A DNA stretch of 64,000 nt from Hemerocallis citrina (Eukaryota > Streptophyta > Magnoliopsida > Asparagales > Asphodelaceae): assembly GCA_017893485.1 (NCBI GenBank), contig CM030368.1:107701549-107765548 (forward strand), given 5' to 3'. The translations under genes and the position numbers were made by a program. The notes under the pieces were generated by a model. That model saw only the letters and a list, made by a program, of their open reading frames with translations. It had not been told where the DNA came from and made no database searches. Positions 35,217 to 44,599 of this stretch are shown here, one piece after another. Within the stretch, counting starts at the first letter, position 1. Each line of letters begins with the position of its first letter.

Positions 35217-36137
35217 CTCGCCGAGGTGACCCAGTCTACCGACCCCGCCAACTCAGGGGAGGAGTTACGTTCTGAGGTCAGCTTAGGGGCGACGAGGTTG
35301 TGTTTGACCAGGTGCTGAGAATGCCTTTACGAAGTCGAGTTGGGGTTGCGCCGAGCCGAAAGTGAGCGGAACCATCTGCAGCTGATCTCAGGCCGGCTAG
35401 ACATCGAGATTCAGCGACTAGAGGGCAGGCTCGCTGAGATGACCACCGTAGACGAGGATGATGGTTCATCGATAGCCTTCACTAATGTCCTGAGGCTTAA
35501 GTGCCTCCGACACTCTTTGTCGAAGATGACAACGGAGAGAGACGATCTTTTTACCAAGATTCAACATCTGCAGATAGTGGAGGCAGAGCTGCTGGCGGAA
35601 GAAGAGGAGTTGACAATGGTGGTTGGCAAGTTGATGGCCGAACGTGGCGAATTGATGGCAGAGGTTGATGCGTTGAAGAGGGCCACGGTAGACAAGGGCA
35701 TCAAAGTCACTTAGCTCCGCTGAATCAGTGCCAGCCGTCCTATCATCCCGAGCTCTGCAGAGCCCCCTCGCTTCGAAGTGGATGTACAAGATGACTCTTT
35801 GAAACAATGGATAGCCGAGCTTGAGGCGGAAGTGGCTCGCCTCAAGCCACGTTCGAGACCGTTCAATGCCAGGAGCACTTCGTGCACTCGTGAAGAAAGT
35901 GAATGTGGGATTTCACTTTACGAGCTCGCGACCCGTTCGCCTGTTGCTCGGCAAAGTCTGGGCGATGCCCAAAGTGGTGTTGCAATTTCATCGAGTGGAG
36001 CGTCCGTTGGCGCAACTGTCAGGAGCAGTGCCGAGGATACATCTCAGTTCGCTGGCTTAGGGACCAGTTCTGAGGTTAGGCGTCGCCGCCCTCGAGTATC
36101 TTTGAAGCAGAACATCCTTGCGCCTAGGCGGCATTGA
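35217..36137 (+). pseudogene. Second antisense ORF: coiled-coil protein
   Basis: The start is taken at a good acceptor (CTTTTCAG then CTCGCC). The frame reads LAEVTQSTDPANSGEEL, is interrupted near 35310, then opens again: GLRRAESERNHLQLISGRL, DIEIQRLEGRLAEMT, TKIQHLQIVEAELLAEEEEL, MAERGELMAEVDALKRAT (35340-35714). After another break it reads DSLKQWIAELEAEVARLKPR and ends with a Ser- and Arg-rich tail at 36137. The equivalent in the other Tat element is at 56174-55623 (AWLRSKIKVLESTL and so on). Heptad-rich with no catalytic motif; function unknown. Confidence 0.55.
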
Positions 36138-36379
36138 AGCTCTCTTGCTCCCCAAACTTTGTGTTTTGACTAAGTGTTGCGAGTTGGCTTTGTTGTTTGG
36201 GTTTTTCAGCCCTTGTAACTTCATTGTAAAGAAGTTTGTCTTGTAAAGAAGTTTGTCTTGTACTTTCTCCCTGAACAGGGTTTTTCCTTCCTTGGACTTG
36301 TGTCTTGTTCATTTGTGTGTTTTCGTGTTACTTGCGAAGTTGGACTATTTTTAGCACGCTTAAGAAACTTCCTCGTTTG

Positions 36380-36640
36380 GTCGTCGATGCCAAGAACTCT
36401 CGGCAAGGCATGCCGAGGTCCAAAAGTGTGTATTTTTTCCTTGTTTGGGCATCGGTGCCAAGAGCGCTCGGCAAAGCGTGCCGAGGTCCATGAGGATTTT
36501 TTCCTCATTTGGGCGTCGGTGCCAAGAGCTCTCGGCAAGGCGTACCGAGGTCCAAAAGTGAGGATTTTTTTCTTGTTTGGGCGTCGGTGCCAAGAGCGCT
36601 CGGCAAAGCGTGCCGAGGTCCAGTAGTGAGGGAAACTTTA
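36380..36640 (+). repeat. 64-70-bp tandem array sharing a core with the 58-bp array
   Basis: Four units, each with GGTGCCAAGAGCGCTCGGCA then AGGCGTGCCGAGGTCCA, at about 36385, 36453, 36517 and 36585. The core is the same as in the 24088-24645 array, in the same orientation, but the spacer differs (TTTTTTCTTGTTTGGGC). The antisense module lies between the two arrays. Confidence 0.9.
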
Positions 36641-36714
36641 AACGAACCACAAGAACCAAAGTTTGGCTCCTCTAAAGTACTCTTCTCCCATGTCTAGTTT
36701 AGTCGTAAGTACTT

Positions 36715-37205
36715 CGCGCGTGTAGTCGGAGCGAGTTTCGACCGGTGTGGGAGCAATTCTGAATGGCGAACCACTTCTAGCTCGCTTTAGAGCGAGCTTG
36801 CGAAGCGTAGTCAAGCCAAGTGTTGGACTCCAAACTCGTCGTTTGAGTTAATTTCAACGGTTGTGGGAGCAATTCCGAATGGCGAACCACTTCTAGCTCG
36901 CTTAAGAGCAACTTTGCGAAGCGGAGTCGAGCCAAGTGTTGTACTCTGAACTCATCATTTGAGTTAATTTCAACAGTTGTGGGAGCAATTCCGAATGGCG
37001 AACCAAATCTAGCACGCTTAAGAGCGAACTTGTGGAGCGGAGTCGAGCCAAGTGTTGGACTCCGAACTCGTCGTTTGAGTTAATTTCAACGGTTGTGGGA
37101 GCAATTCCGAATGGCGAACCACTGTTAGCTCGCTTAAGAGCGGGTTTACGAAACGGAGTCGAGCCAAGTGTTGGACTCCGAACTCGTTGTTTGAGTTAAA
37201 GAAAT
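36715..37205. repeat. 116-bp tandem array, 4 copies
   Basis: Units contain TTGTGGGAGCAATTCCGAAT, GGCGAACCACTTCTAGCTCG and GTCGAGCCAAGTGTTGGACT; marker positions 36746, 36862, 36978 and 37093 give a 116-bp period. It lies between the end of pol and the 64-70-bp array. Confidence 0.9.
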
Positions 37206-37385
37206 TAATAACAGAGAGATGCAAGTAATCACAAGAAAGATATGGGGAAAAAGAAGCTCTTTATTGATAACTACTAGTTGGCTGCTTTTAAGTTGCAAGC
37301 CATTATTACATTGAGAAAATAAAGAAGCAAAATACAAGTGAAAGGAAAGGAATTGTTCGATATCTGAAGGTACTTGGAGAGGCGT

Positions 37386-38580
37386 TCAGGAACTCTCTTG
37401 GTACTTCAATAGATGGTCGGCATTCCAAGTCCTAGGAATCTCTCTGCCTTCAAGGTCTTCAAGACGGTATGCTCTGGGCCGAACTACCTTGACGATCTTG
37501 TAGTGTCCTTCCCAATTCGGGGCTAGCTTACTCTTTTGGCTGGGAAAGGAGATAGCTAGTTTTCTGAGGACCAAGTTCCCTTCCTTGAGATTGGTGGGAT
37601 GGACCCTTTTGTTGTAAGCCTGCTCAATTCTTCTTCGGCAATTCTGCTGGCTAATTGAAGCTCTTTCACGAAGCTCATCAACCAAGTCCAAATTTGCCTG
37701 AAGTTCTCTGGCATTCTGCTCTTCTTCATAGGCCATAAGGCGAGGAGATGGTAGGCCTACTTCCAAGGGGATCACAGCTTCGGACCCATAGGTGAGATTG
37801 AACGGCGACTCACCTGTGGGGGTCCATTTCGTAGTGCGGTAGTTCCACAGTATGTTAGGGAGCTGCTCTGCCCACAAGCCTTTGGCCGATCTATCCAGCC
37901 TCTTCTTGATATCGGAGAGGATCTGTCGGTTGGCATTTTCCACTTGGCCATTTGATTGAGGATGGGAGATGGAGGAGAAGCGTTGCTGAATCGTGAGGTC
38001 TTCACACAGAGATTGGAATGCGGCCCCCGTGAACTGTGTTCCATTATCTGTTATTAGGACCCGGGGCACGCCGAACCTACAGATTACACTTTTCCAGAAG
38101 AACTACAGCACTTTGTTCTCAGTGATCGTAGCCAAAGGCTCGGCCTCTATCCACTTTGAGAAATAGTTGATTGCTACGACTAGAAACTTGAGTTGACCGG
38201 GAGCCGACGGGAATGGGCCTAGCAAATCCATTCTCCACATTGCGAAAGGAATCGGACTTGATAGAGAGGTGAGTTGTGCTTGAGGTAAGCGACGAATGTT
38301 GGAGTACTGTTGACAGGAGCTGCATTGCCGGATATGTCGTTCGACATCTTGAAGGAGGGTAGGCCAGAAGTACCCATAGTTCAACACTTTCCTGGCGAGG
38401 AACCTTGACCCTGAATGTGCTCCGCCTATATCTTCGTGGAGCTCTTATAAGGCATATAAGGCTTCTTCCTGGGAGAGGCACCTCAAGTATGGTCGGCCGT
38501 CTACTTGGGCGTAGGAGTGTTTGTACAAGACTCCTTCAATAAGGGTGTACTACTCCGCTCTCGTTTGGACTCGACGAATT
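37386..38580 (-). pseudogene. Integrase of the Tat/Retand element
   Basis: On the minus strand: HEDIGGAHSGSRFLARKVLN, then RQCSSCQQYSNIRRL (H2C2 zinc binding), MWRMDLLGPFPSAPGQLKFL (first catalytic Asp), LITDNGTQFTGAAFQSL (second Asp), HPQSNGQVENANRQI (Glu), and a C-terminal SH3-like segment LAPNWEGHYKIVKVVRPRAY. All three DDE residues are present. Stops near 38100 and 38450 break the frame; 38069-37386 is an intact 227-codon stretch ending at the pol stop. In this lineage no chromodomain follows. Confidence 0.9.
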
Positions 38581-38724
38581 TCCTTAGGGTCTTCGGGGAG
38601 GAGGCCCACTCTTAGAAATTCTATCAGAGGTTTCATCCAGTTGTCTTGAAGTTGGACGGATAGCGACTCCATCGAGTCGGGAGTTTCTTCTTCTATGCTC
38701 GGTCTTAGGAGCACTTCAATCAGG

Positions 38725-39200
38725 ATGGTCTACTCGAGACATTGAAGAGAGGAGGAGGCCAATTTGGAGAGGGCATCTGCTTGGGAATTTTCTTCTCTGG
38801 GGATTCGCTGAATTAGCACCTCTTCGAATGAAGCCATGAGATTTTGGACCTTGGCTAGGTAATTAGCCATTCGGTCATCTCGTGCCTCATACTCTCCTAA
38901 AACTTGATTCACAACCAGCTGCGAGTTGCTAAATATCTGGAGCCGTTGTGCCCCTGCCTTGCGAGCCATACCAAGGCCGGCTATAAGGGCTTCATACTCC
39001 ACTTCATTGTTGGAGGCCTTGAAGTTGATGCGAAGGGAGTATTGGAGGACGAAGTCATCTGGGCTTTCCAGAATGACCCCGGCTCCGCTCCCCTTGGTGC
39101 AAGAGGACCCGTCTATATATACTGTCCAGATGGGAGGCCCTTTTGTTGCTTGATTGACCTCTGGGATGGTGCTCTCAACAATAAATTTAGCTAAGGCTTG
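38725..39200 (-). pseudogene. Additional archaeal-type RNase H (aRNH)
   Basis: WTVYIDGSSCTKGSGAGVIL, LRINFKASNNEVEYEALIAG, then LQIFSNSQLVVNQVLGEYEA and a C-terminal IPREENSQADALSKLASSSL. This is the extra RNase H found between the ordinary RNase H and integrase in Tat-lineage elements. The first Asp (YIDGSS) and the Glu (EYEAL) are kept, but the third catalytic position reads SNSQ instead of the usual SDSQ, so the domain is probably inactive. A TAG or TGA stop after SSLQCLE separates it from integrase. Confidence 0.85.
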
Positions 39201-41120
39201 AGCCTTGATTGCGGTCCGAGGCTAGTATGATATGTCATGCTAGCTCAGCTCGATTGACCACTTCATCAGCTGGCCCGAGGTCTCTGGTTTGTGCAGAACT
39301 TGCTTAAGCGGCTGGTCGGTAAGCACGACCACCGAGTGGCACTGAAAATAAGGGCAAAGCTTCCTAGTTCCCATAACCAAGGCGTACTCCATCTTCTCTA
39401 ATCTTGGTTACCGGAGCTCGGCATCCCGAAGTACCTTACTCACGTAATAGATGGGCTACTGAGCCTTGTCTTCTTCCCTCACTAGGACAACACTGAGGGT
39501 TTGCTTGGAGGCAGCAAAGTAGAGGTAGAGTGTTTCCCCAGGGATAGGCTTGCTGAGAAGAGGGGGGTTAACCAGGTAGGCCTTTAGCTGATCGAAAGAT
39601 TCATGTTGTTGTTGACCCCACTCGAAGCCCTTATCCCCCCTGAGGGCTTTAAAGAAAGGAAGACACTTCTCCCCTGACTTGTACAGGAAGCGCCCTATGG
39701 CTGTGAGGCGCCCCGTGAGCTTCTGAACCTCTTTCACACTTTTGGGAGGAGCCATGCCTAGTATGACTTTGATCTTCTCGGGGTTGGCTTCGATTCCTTT
39801 TTGGCTGACCATGAAGCCTAGGAATTTTCCCGACAAGTCCCTGAACGCACACTTGTTCGGGTTGAGCCTCATATCATGCTTTCTCAATACATCGAATGCT
39901 TCTTGCAGATCGGCAACATGGTCGGCCCCTTGGATGCTCTTGACTAGCATATCATCAAGATACACTTCCATGTTTCGGCCGATTTGGTTCTGAAAGACTT
40001 TGTTGACAAGGCATTGATAGGTCGCACCGGTATTCTTCAACCCGAAGGGTATTACCCTGTAGCAGTAGAGCCCCTGATCGGTGACAAAGGAGGTCTTAGG
40101 GATATTCGGGGAAACATTTGGATTTGGTTATACCCAGAGAAGGCATCCATGAAGCTGAGCAGCTCATGGTCCGAAGTGGCATCAATCAAGGTGTCGATGT
40201 TTGGGAGAGGGAATGGATCTTTAGGACATGCTTTGTTCAGGTCCGTGAAGTCGATGCAAATTCTCCAACTCCCGTTGGCCTTCTTAACCATAACAACATT
40301 GGAGAGCCATTCGGAGTAGTTGACCTCTTGTATGAACCGGGCCTTAATGAGTTTGTCCACTTCTTCCTTTATAGCTTGCTGGCGTTCAGGGGTAAATTTG
40401 TGCCTCTTCTGCTGGACTAGTTTGGACCCCGGAGCAACACTGAGGTGGTGGACGAGAAGCTCCTCAGAGATTCCTGGTATGTCGGCAGCCGACCATGCGA
40501 AGAGGTCATAGTTCTTTCTAATGCATTGGACTATGTCGGAACATAGGGCAGATGGGAGGGTCTTGCTGATAAAGAACTTGCGGTTCGGATCCTGTTCGGA
40601 AAAGAGCACTTCCTCCAACTCATCCACCGGTTCGAACATAGGTTGGGCGTTCCCTTGGGGAATCTCAAGAGTCTCGAGGGAGAGAACGGGACCACCGGTG
40701 GAGGTCATGTAACACTTACGGGCCATCTCTTGACTACCTCTTACTTCCCCTACTCCTGCCCTGGTGGGGAACTTCATCTTGAGGTGGTAAGCCAACGGGA
40801 CGATCTCTAGAGCAGCTAGGCCAGGTCGGCCTAGAATCACATTATAAGCAGCTGGGACATCGATGACCATGAAGTCCATCAGCTCCGTACGGATAATAGG
40901 AGTTTTGCCACCAGTTACGTCGAGGGTGATTACCCCTTCGATAGTCACTGGCACTCCCGTGAACCCATGGAGCGTGTAGCCAGCGGGCTTGAGTCCTCGG
41001 AAAGCCGCGAGGAAGAGAATGTTAACGGAGCTACCATTTTCGACCAGATTCCTCTCCACTGTGAAATTTGCCATATGGAGGTTGATGACTAGTGTGTCAC
41101 AATGGGGGGGGTCGGACACC
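39200..41120 (-). pseudogene. Protease, reverse transcriptase and RNase H of the Tat/Retand element
   Basis: Protease: LVENGSSVNILFLAAF at about 41035; the usual form is V-D-x-G-S-S, so the catalytic Asp is Glu here. RT: IKEEVDKLIKARFIQEVNYS, then EWLSNVVMVKKANGSWRICI (about 40335-40240), DLNKACPKDPFPLPNIDTLI, FSGYNQI; a frameshift near 40060-40110; then GLKNTGATYQCLVNKVFQNQ and VYLDDMLVKS (Asp pair, about 39950). RNase H: FDQLKAYLVNPPLLSKP, then LYLYFAASKQTLSVVLVRE, where AAS replaces the expected DAS-like motif. A G8 run at 41104-41111 separates the gag and pol frames by one base. Confidence 0.88.
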
Positions 41121-43136
41121 CTCGAGGTCTTCATCTGAAAAAGTGACCGGTACTCCGAGGCCTTTGGGAGGGGGCATGCCATGTACAGAGTTAACCTCCC
41201 TGATGAAATCCTTTCGAGAGGATTTGGAGGTGCCTCCCTTGGGGCCTCCATAAATGAGATGCAGAATGCGCTCCTCTTCAAACTCGAGAGTCTCATTGCA
41301 ACTTTCGGGACGCTTATTAGCCCCCCTTGGGGGAGGAGGTGGAGGATCGACTCGATTCTTTCTCAATAATTTAGACAACTGCCCCCTCTGAATGAGGGCC
41401 TCAATTTCATTCTTCAGGGCCCGACAATCATTGGTATCGTGGTCGTGGTCCTGGTGATATCGACACCACTTCTCTTTATCCCTCTTCTTGCTAGGGGTAT
41501 TCATCTTCGGGGAAGGAGGCATAACCCCTTCCTTCTTAACCTCCATGAGAATAGTGAAAATGTTGGCATTAAGAGGGGTGAACTTCTCGAATCTGGGAGG
41601 TGGGCGGCGCTGGCCCCCATTGTCCTTCTGGAGCTTCTTAGCTCTCTCTTCTTCAGTTGTCTTTCTCTTATTTCCGGAGGAAGACCCCTCGAAGGTGGGG
41701 CGATGCTCAGCTTCCTCAGCCCAAATATACTTCTCGCTCCTGAGAAGGAGGTCAGAGAAGTGTTGCGGGGGCTTCTTGGCTAGGGAGGACCGAAGGCTGG
41801 AGTTAAGGGCATTTGACTGGAAGGCTGCTGCAGCGACCGACTGGTCGAGGGAAGCAATGGACCAAGCTTCCGCGGTGAATCGCTTCACATAATCTCTGAG
41901 ATTCTCACCCTTCTTCTGACTGAAGTAAAGTAGCGAGATGTTGGTCTTCTCTGTGTGGCAGTTACTCATGAAGTGGGTGACGAAGAGGGTTTCAAATTGT
42001 TCAAAGGAGAATATGGAGGATGGGGCAAGGCGAGAGTACCATTCCCGAACCGGATCCTTGAGAGTAGCTGGGAAGGTTTTGCACAGTAGGGCATCGGAAG
42101 CTTGGTGGATCAACATAAGGGTCTTGAAGCTCTCGATATGGTCCACGGGGTCTGACTCCCTGGAGTAAGTCTCGAAGTGCGGGGGCTTGAAGCCTATTGG
42201 AACCGGTGCCTCCATGATTGTTCAAGAGAAGGGAGGTCGGCTGGGACGAAGGGTCCTTCCTCTCAGTTCTTCTTCCTTGTCTAGTTGGCCGAGGCACCTC
42301 TCCATCTCGTGGAGACGACGATAGACAGCATCATCCCTTCGATGGTAGCCAAACGAGTCCCTGGACTCGTCTTCGTAAGAAGGGGAGCGCGGATTTCGGC
42401 GATGGCAGCTAGGGGAATGGCGAGGACTGCGATGGTGGTTACTCAGAGCTTGAGGAGGGATTAGGGACCGATGGCGAGGACTTTGGACCGAAGGATGAGT
42501 GGGGACCCTTCGGGCATTGTCGTTGTTCGGCCAGAGGTTGAGGGCTTGCAAGACAGTTGCTTGGAATTGCTGGAATTCGGCACGGGTGATGGGTGCAGTA
42601 TCATCCCTCGGGGGTTGCCGACCAGCGGAAGAGTGAGGCCTTCTCCTATGGTGCTCAGTGGACTATCTTCGTCTTCTATGAGGTGGGGACCTCCGATAGT
42701 CCCAGCGACGAGGACATCACTCATTTGGATGTTCTTGGCGGGAGGCTCCCTCACGGGCCCGCCTTTCATCCAAACGGTGGCGAAGGTCCTCTTCTTTCTG
42801 CCGATTGATAAGGATATTGCAGAGGTCTTCGGAAGCTCGGGGGTTGTATGATGCCATCGAATCAGTAGAGGGGTTGTGCACGGAGACGTGGTCATGATGA
42901 AGGGGTTGTTTCTGAGGATTGGGATGGGAGGTCCCTGCACTGGAATTTTGGGGCCCGAGCGGAGCCCTGTGGGATTGAAGGTTCTGAAGAGGAGGTTGAT
43001 CTTGCTGCGGGGGCTGATCAGGCTGTGGTGGGAGTTGCCCCTACAGCTGGACGATTTGGAGGGGGATCTCCTGTTGCAGTTGAGGAGAAGTGGGTCCACG
43101 ATTGGACCCTTTGGATCTTAGCTTTCGGGGAGGCAT
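41097..43136 (-). pseudogene. Gag of the Tat/Retand element
   Basis: The start ATG is at 43136-43134 (MPPRKLRSKGSNRG), about 50 bp after the primer site. One reading frame runs to 41097, broken by nonsense codons (about 43041, two or three between 42730 and 42640, and one at 42219). The N-terminal half is low-complexity, rich in Pro/Gln/His/Arg. The capsid domain follows from MEAPVPIGFKPPHFETYSRE: DHIESFKTLMLIHQASDALL, DPVREWYSRLAPSSIFSFEQ, KKGENLRDYVKRFTAEAWSI. A CRYHQDHDHDTNDC motif (about 41450) is the Tat-type zinc-finger-like segment. Confidence 0.88.
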
Positions 43137-43186
43137 GGCTGGAGATGATCTTAACCAAGGGAAGAGGAAGGAGTGCAATTCGTGGG

Positions 43187-43206
43187 TTCCTGCAGACGGC
43201 GCCAAT
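43187..43206 (-). promoter_or_regulatory. Primer-binding site of the Tat/Retand element
   Basis: On the minus strand TTGGCGCCGTCTGCAGGAA lies directly inside the 5' LTR. TGGCGCCGTCTGTGGGA-type sites are usual for Tat/Retand elements, and the same site is at 53649 in the second Tat element. Confidence 0.8.
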
Positions 43207-43207
43207 C

Positions 43208-43769
43208 TGTTACCACTAAATCTGGTGTGGGGGCAAACAGATAGAATTTGTGGATTCTTACGGAAACCGAATAGCAAACCTGGAACCTTTCCACCGGAGT
43301 TTGACTGTTGACTCCTATCGTTCACCGGCAAAAAGTGCGATACATCGGGGTTGATCCCGGCGACGCACTCTCCGACGCTCAAGTCAGTAATCAGAAGAGA
43401 TTATGAATGAGCGTTAACTAGCAAAAGATTGATTACCTCCTAATGGTGGTGGATAGGGGTATTTATAGCCGCCTTTGGGATCAGTTTAGGAATGAAATCC
43501 CTAATTCCTCGTGAAAGGATAGGGTGAATCAGGGCCATTGATTTAACACAATCAGAAACCCTAATTTTATCCAGCTGGAATGGGTTTCTTGCGGGTTGGG
43601 ACCCACACACAGTTAAGGCGGATCCATTCGTGGGTTATCGGGCCTTTGTAGAAAAGACCCAGTACCCATCTCAGACCCGTTTATAGGTAAAATTACCATT
43701 TTATCCCCAAGCTTTAAGATTCGTGCTCGATCTGGACGGTTCCGATTTAACCCCATTTTAGCCATATCA
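43208..43769 (-). repeat. 5' LTR of the minus-strand Tat/Retand element
   Basis: 562 bp, starting TGTTACCACTAAATC on the plus strand and ending CATATCA next to the CTATA duplication. It contains the TATA box at 43460-43467. Confidence 0.92.
43460..43467 (-). promoter_or_regulatory. LTR TATA box
   Basis: GGCTATAAATACCCC on the minus strand, about midway through the LTR, directed towards gag. Confidence 0.65.
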
Positions 43770-44118
43770 CTATATATATATATGATATTTATATGTGGGA
43801 AAGTAACAAGGAAAAACCTTAGTCGTCACAGAAAGTGAGAGAGTGAGAGAGCGAAAGGAACATCCCCGTCCCGTAGCTAGCACCGTGACGTGAGGGAGAG
43901 CATGATTTTGTTGTTCGTTAGTGTGGATACTGTAGAGGACCGCAACATTGTAGTGCTCGTGATTGGTAGATTGTGGAGACAGTCGTTCCAATATTGAGGT
44001 AAAAACTCCTAACACGTTTTATGGTTTTCGCATAGATCCATGGCTAGGTCTCGGAATATTTTTTTGTATTTTTCCGCGGCCTTTTACTTTGTTGTAAACC
44101 TCGAACCCGAACATGTCC

Positions 44119-44299
44119 CACCCAACCTCCCAACAGCAGGGTACGAAAAATGAGAGATATCTCTATTCAGCTACGAATACCCTTAACCTTTCTATTATCA
44201 GTATGAGTCTCAGTCAAAACTACAATATTCGACTTGTGCTGCATCAAGAACGACGTACACAAGAGATCACACCGTGGCATTCCAGCATAGTATCTTCAT
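44119..44299 (-). pseudogene. LINE ORF2 start (endonuclease N-terminus)
   Basis: The minus-strand ATG at 44299 opens with MKILCWNA, the standard start of plant L1 ORF2 (usually followed by RG). After a small deletion it reads HKSNIVVLTETHTDNRKVKG, including the catalytic Glu of the AP endonuclease (TETH), and LLLGGWVG just before the solo LTR. The continuation is at 21564-21173. Confidence 0.85.
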
Positions 44300-44599
44300 G
44301 GATGACTATCTTAAGGGCATTGCTCATCACCGAAGTTCAAAACACATTGCATTAAATCAGCAGCTCCCACCTAAAACTGAATTATTCGTGTCTCCCCCAC
44401 CATCGACTCCTTCTTCTACGCCTTCCTTTCGAAGCCATCTACGTTCAGCACCCCCAAAAAGGAGTATTTGGGGGGCTCTTACCTCTTTGCCACAATCAGA
44501 GACTTATTGGAATAATTCTTCACACCTACCCTGTCAACAACACCGCCACCTGCCCCTCCAAAATCTGCCATCTAAATGGCCTGAGTTGCCTCAACCTTC

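Larger units (their letters stand above)
22744..43769 (-). mobile_element. Tat/Retand-type Ty3/gypsy element, about 13 kb plus two nested solo LTRs
   Basis: LTRs at 22744-23306 and 43208-43769 are flanked by CTATA (22739-22743 and 43770-43774). On the minus strand the order is 5' LTR, primer site, gag, protease, RT, RNase H, extra RNase H, integrase, then a long 3' region of tandem repeats and an antisense gene module. An additional archaeal-type RNase H between pol RNase H and integrase marks the Tat lineage. The two LTRs are roughly 92% identical by eye. Two solo LTRs (25277-29070 and about 30267-34257) inserted later into the antisense module. Confidence 0.92.
21565..44113 (+). mobile_element. 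1.5-kb solo LTR in the LINE, split by a 21-kb nested insertion
   Basis: The sequence begins TGTTGGTGTATGCC at 21565 and ends CCCGAACA at 44113. The flanking 5-mers are GGTCC (21560-21564) and TGTCC (44114-44118), and LINE ORF2 reads on each side. Its own sequence is 21565-22743 plus 43775-44113, about 1518 bp, joined across the CTATA duplication of the Tat element. Continuity is shown by the inverted relative at about 62030-62874, which has both halves contiguous. No internal coding region is present, so a solo LTR is the best reading; the superfamily is not clear. Confidence 0.75.

Noticed and set aside
42461..43099. 212-codon minus-strand frame as a separate gene
   Set aside because: It is an alternative frame of the Tat gag N-terminal region; the frame starting at 43136 continues into the capsid domain.
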